Shown: positions 62,455 to 64,000 of the stretch, piece after piece | How positions within the stretch are numbered: position 1 is the stretch's first letter | Layout: each line of letters begins with the position of its first letter | Source of the DNA: Acidobacteriota bacterium | Lineage (GTDB): Bacteria; Acidobacteriota; Terriglobia; Bryobacterales; Bryobacteraceae | Direction: 5' to 3' | Assembly: GCA_029776225.1 (NCBI GenBank) | Contig: JAKOTR010000053.1 | Location: 248,001 to 312,000 of the forward strand | DNA length: 64,000 nt | Notes under the pieces: generated by a model | Seen by the model: the letters and a program-made list of their open reading frames with translations, nothing else | What the model was told of the DNA's origin: nothing | Database searches by the model: none | Program-made: the position numbers and the translations under genes

Positions 62455-64000
62455 GGCACGGGATCCGCTTGTCTGTGTAGCCGTCCTGTGCCTCGCGTTT
62501 GCGTCGTGCTCGAAACAGCAGCCGGCGGCGCGAAAAATCGCGATACTTCCGTTGGAAAATCTCTCCGCCGATCCGCAGCTTGACTGGGCAAGCAGCGCCT
62601 TCTCCGAACTCCTCACGGTGCAGCTCACCGGAGTTCCGCGCATCGCTCCGCTCTCGCTGAAGTCTTTGCGGGACGTTCCGGGGTCGGGCGCCGGCGCCGT
62701 TCTTCAGGGCTATTTTTCGGAGGCGGGCGGCAGTCTGCGCGTCGAGGGCGTCCTCCAGGACTTGGCCGCGAACCGCGCCGAAAAAACCATTTCAGCCGCC
62801 GGCCCTCGCGAGGCAATTCTGGAAATTGCGGCCTCGCTTGCGCGGCAGATCGATCCCGATGCGCGTCCTTTGCCCACGAGAGACCAGGCGGCGCTGCGGG
62901 CGTGGCTGGAAGGGCTCGAAGGCGCGAGCGATGGTTTTGAGCGCGCCGTCGCGGCCGACCCCGATTTCGGCGCGGCCTACGTCAGTTGGGCGCAGCGGCT
63001 GGCCTCGCACGGCGATCGCGCCGGGGCGCAACAGGTGATCGCCTCCGCCGCGAGGAGAGGCAGCCGCATTCCCGCCGTGGAACGGGCGCGTCTCGGGGTG
63101 CTGGCGGCTGCGCTCAATGGCGATAGCGCCGCGCGGCGCCGGGCGCTTGTCGAAATGGTGCGCGCCACGCCGGCCGACGTTTCCCTTTACCGCACCCTGG
63201 CCCAGATGGACCTCGCGGCGCGCTCCTATACCAATGCCGTGCAATGGTACGAGCAGGCGCTCGAGCGCGACCCCGGCAACGCGGCCTTGCTCAACGAAGC
63301 CGGATACGCCCACGCCTACGCGCGCAATCTCGAAGCCGCAAAGAAGGCGCTCACCAGGTACCGCAAACTCCGGCCGCGCGAGGCCAACCCGCTTGACTCG
63401 CTTGGCGACGTGCACTTCTACCTGGGACGCTTTGCGGAAGCCGAACAGTATTACCTTGAGGCTTACGACAAAGACCCCGCATTCCTTTCCGGCGCGGAGT
63501 TGTACAAAGCCGCCTGGGCAAGACTGATGGCCGGCGACCTTCAGGGCGCGCGCGCGAACTTCGAGCGGTTTGTGCAGGCGCGGCAGCAACAGCAGGATGC
63601 GCTCCTGCCCTATCGAATCGCCCAGTGGGATTACCTCACCGGGCGCCGCCGGGAAGCCATCGAGCGGCTCGAGAAAGCCGCAGGGCCGCCCCATTCTCAG
63701 CTCGCCACGCTTGCCGCGGTGCAGTTGTCGCTCTGGGCGCTCGAGGCGGGCGACCGCGATCGCGCCCGCGAGTTCGCGCTGCGCGCCCATCCCTCGCATC
63801 CGCTCGCGGCGGTGTGCCGGTTCCTGTCCGGGCCGCCCGCGACAGCGGACGAATGGGCTGCGCGGGCTGATGAGGCGTTCCCGCAGCCGGGCCAAAGCGC
63901 GTTGCGCCGGTACGCTCTCGCCTACGCTCTGCTGCTTTCGAAAAACTTTCAGGCAGCCGTGCCGGTGCTCAAGGAGATCTACCATCAGACCCCGCCCACC
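62444..64000 (+). CDS. TPR lipoprotein with TolB-like N-terminal domain (runs off window)
   Basis: An open frame runs from GTG 62444 to the window end with no stop (519 codons). The N-terminus is a lipoprotein signal (VAVLCLAFASC, lipobox cysteine). Next comes a segment like the TolB-type domain found before TPRs in cyclase-like regulators (KIAILPLENLSADPQLDWASSAFSELLTVQLTGVPRI), then many TPR units (AVQWYEQALERDPGNAALLNEAGYAHAYARN, SLGDVHFYLGRFAEAEQYYLEAYDKDP). It overlaps the previous TPR gene by 11 bases, so the pair is probably co-translated. The partner is unknown. Confidence 0.85.
   Translation, partial: MFSRARDPLVCVAVLCLAFASCSKQQPAARKIAILPLENLSADPQLDWASSAFSELLTVQLTGVPRIAPLSLKSLRDVPGSGAGAVLQGYFSEAGGSLRVEGVLQDLAANRAEKTISAAGPREAILEIAASLARQIDPDARPLPTRDQAALRAWLEGLEGASDGFERAVAADPDFGAAYVSWAQRLASHGDRAGAQQVIASAARRGSRIPAVERARLGVLAAALNGDSAARRRALVEMVRATPADVSLYRTLAQMDLAARSYTNAVQWYEQALERDPGNAALLNEAGYAHAYARNLEAAKKALTRYRKLRPREANPLDSLGDVHFYLGRFAEAEQYYLEAYDKDPAFLSGAELYKAAWARLMAGDLQGARANFERFVQARQQQQDALLPYRIAQWDYLTGRRREAIERLEKAAGPPHSQLATLAAVQLSLWALEAGDRDRAREFALRAHPSHPLAAVCRFLSGPPATADEWAARADEAFPQPGQSALRRYALAYALLLSKNFQAAVPVLKEIYHQTPPT

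Overview
The window looks like a stretch of chromosome from a high-GC, free-living, Gram-negative heterotroph. The best fit is an acidobacterium, perhaps a Solibacter/Bryobacterales relative. This rests on the style of the gene content (tandem secreted M16 peptidases, a PduS/PduT pair, a rubrerythrin/CCG-domain/DUF3501 cassette, a YacL-like gene beside ispD-ispF, many secreted TPR proteins); no similarity search could be run. No insertion sequence, prophage, CRISPR array or rRNA is visible. There is one tRNA, tRNA-Cys(GCA).

Layout. 1-5.7 kb: an ABC exporter (partial permease plus ATPase), an HDOD protein, tRNA-Cys, an FkbM-type methyltransferase of unlike composition, a coupled flbD-motA-motB unit, an unknown 94-residue protein and a MerR regulator. 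5.8-11.2 kb: a CpaE/TadZ-like ATPase, a broken TonB-type fragment, a B12-binding radical SAM protein, and an orphan microcompartment pair (PduS-like flavin/Fe-S protein plus PduT-like shell protein). 11.4-15.9 kb: two M16 peptidases, one with and one without the zinc motif, and a Tat-exported nitroreductase. 16-23.2 kb (minus): xdhC, mocA-like, AsmA-like, glgC, eno and gpmA. 23.4-26.1 kb: a strong AT-rich promoter, a candidate structured RNA leader, and a sensor protein that looks like a hybrid histidine kinase but lacks its phospho-acceptors. 26.1-31.3 kb: secreted or membrane proteins, a VOC protein, TPR proteins and a GH-like secreted enzyme. 31.3-35 kb: recG-rsmD divergent from an exported Gfo/Idh oxidoreductase. 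35-36.2 kb: an AT-richer accessory patch with a zinc-finger/HTH protein and an XRE regulator. 36.2-49.7 kb: glycosyltransferases, glyA-rpiB, proS, a class V aminotransferase, pyrophosphatase, glgP, and PIN/TRAM-ispD-ispF. 50-56.5 kb: an RRM protein, an aminotransferase-serA operon, a YqeY-like protein, and the rubrerythrin-CCG-DUF3501 cassette. 56.5-64 kb: a secreted M48-like protease of unlike composition, proline dehydrogenase, a PBP1B-like enzyme, and TPR proteins running off the end.

How it works together. The core is housekeeping: glycogen turnover (glgC, glgP), lower glycolysis (eno, gpmA), serine and one-carbon metabolism (aminotransferase, serA, glyA), isoprenoid precursors (ispD, ispF), translation (proS, rsmD, tRNA-Cys) and repair (recG). 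The accessory parts concern envelope, signalling and redox.

The most notable items are: the RNA leader in front of the degenerate hybrid kinase; a window-wide habit of placing a -10-like hexamer 6-12 bases ahead of start codons, which points to leaderless mRNAs; two divergent gene pairs that appear to share one symmetric -10 element; the orphan PduS/PduT pair; and the zinc-finger/XRE patch with operator-like inverted repeats.
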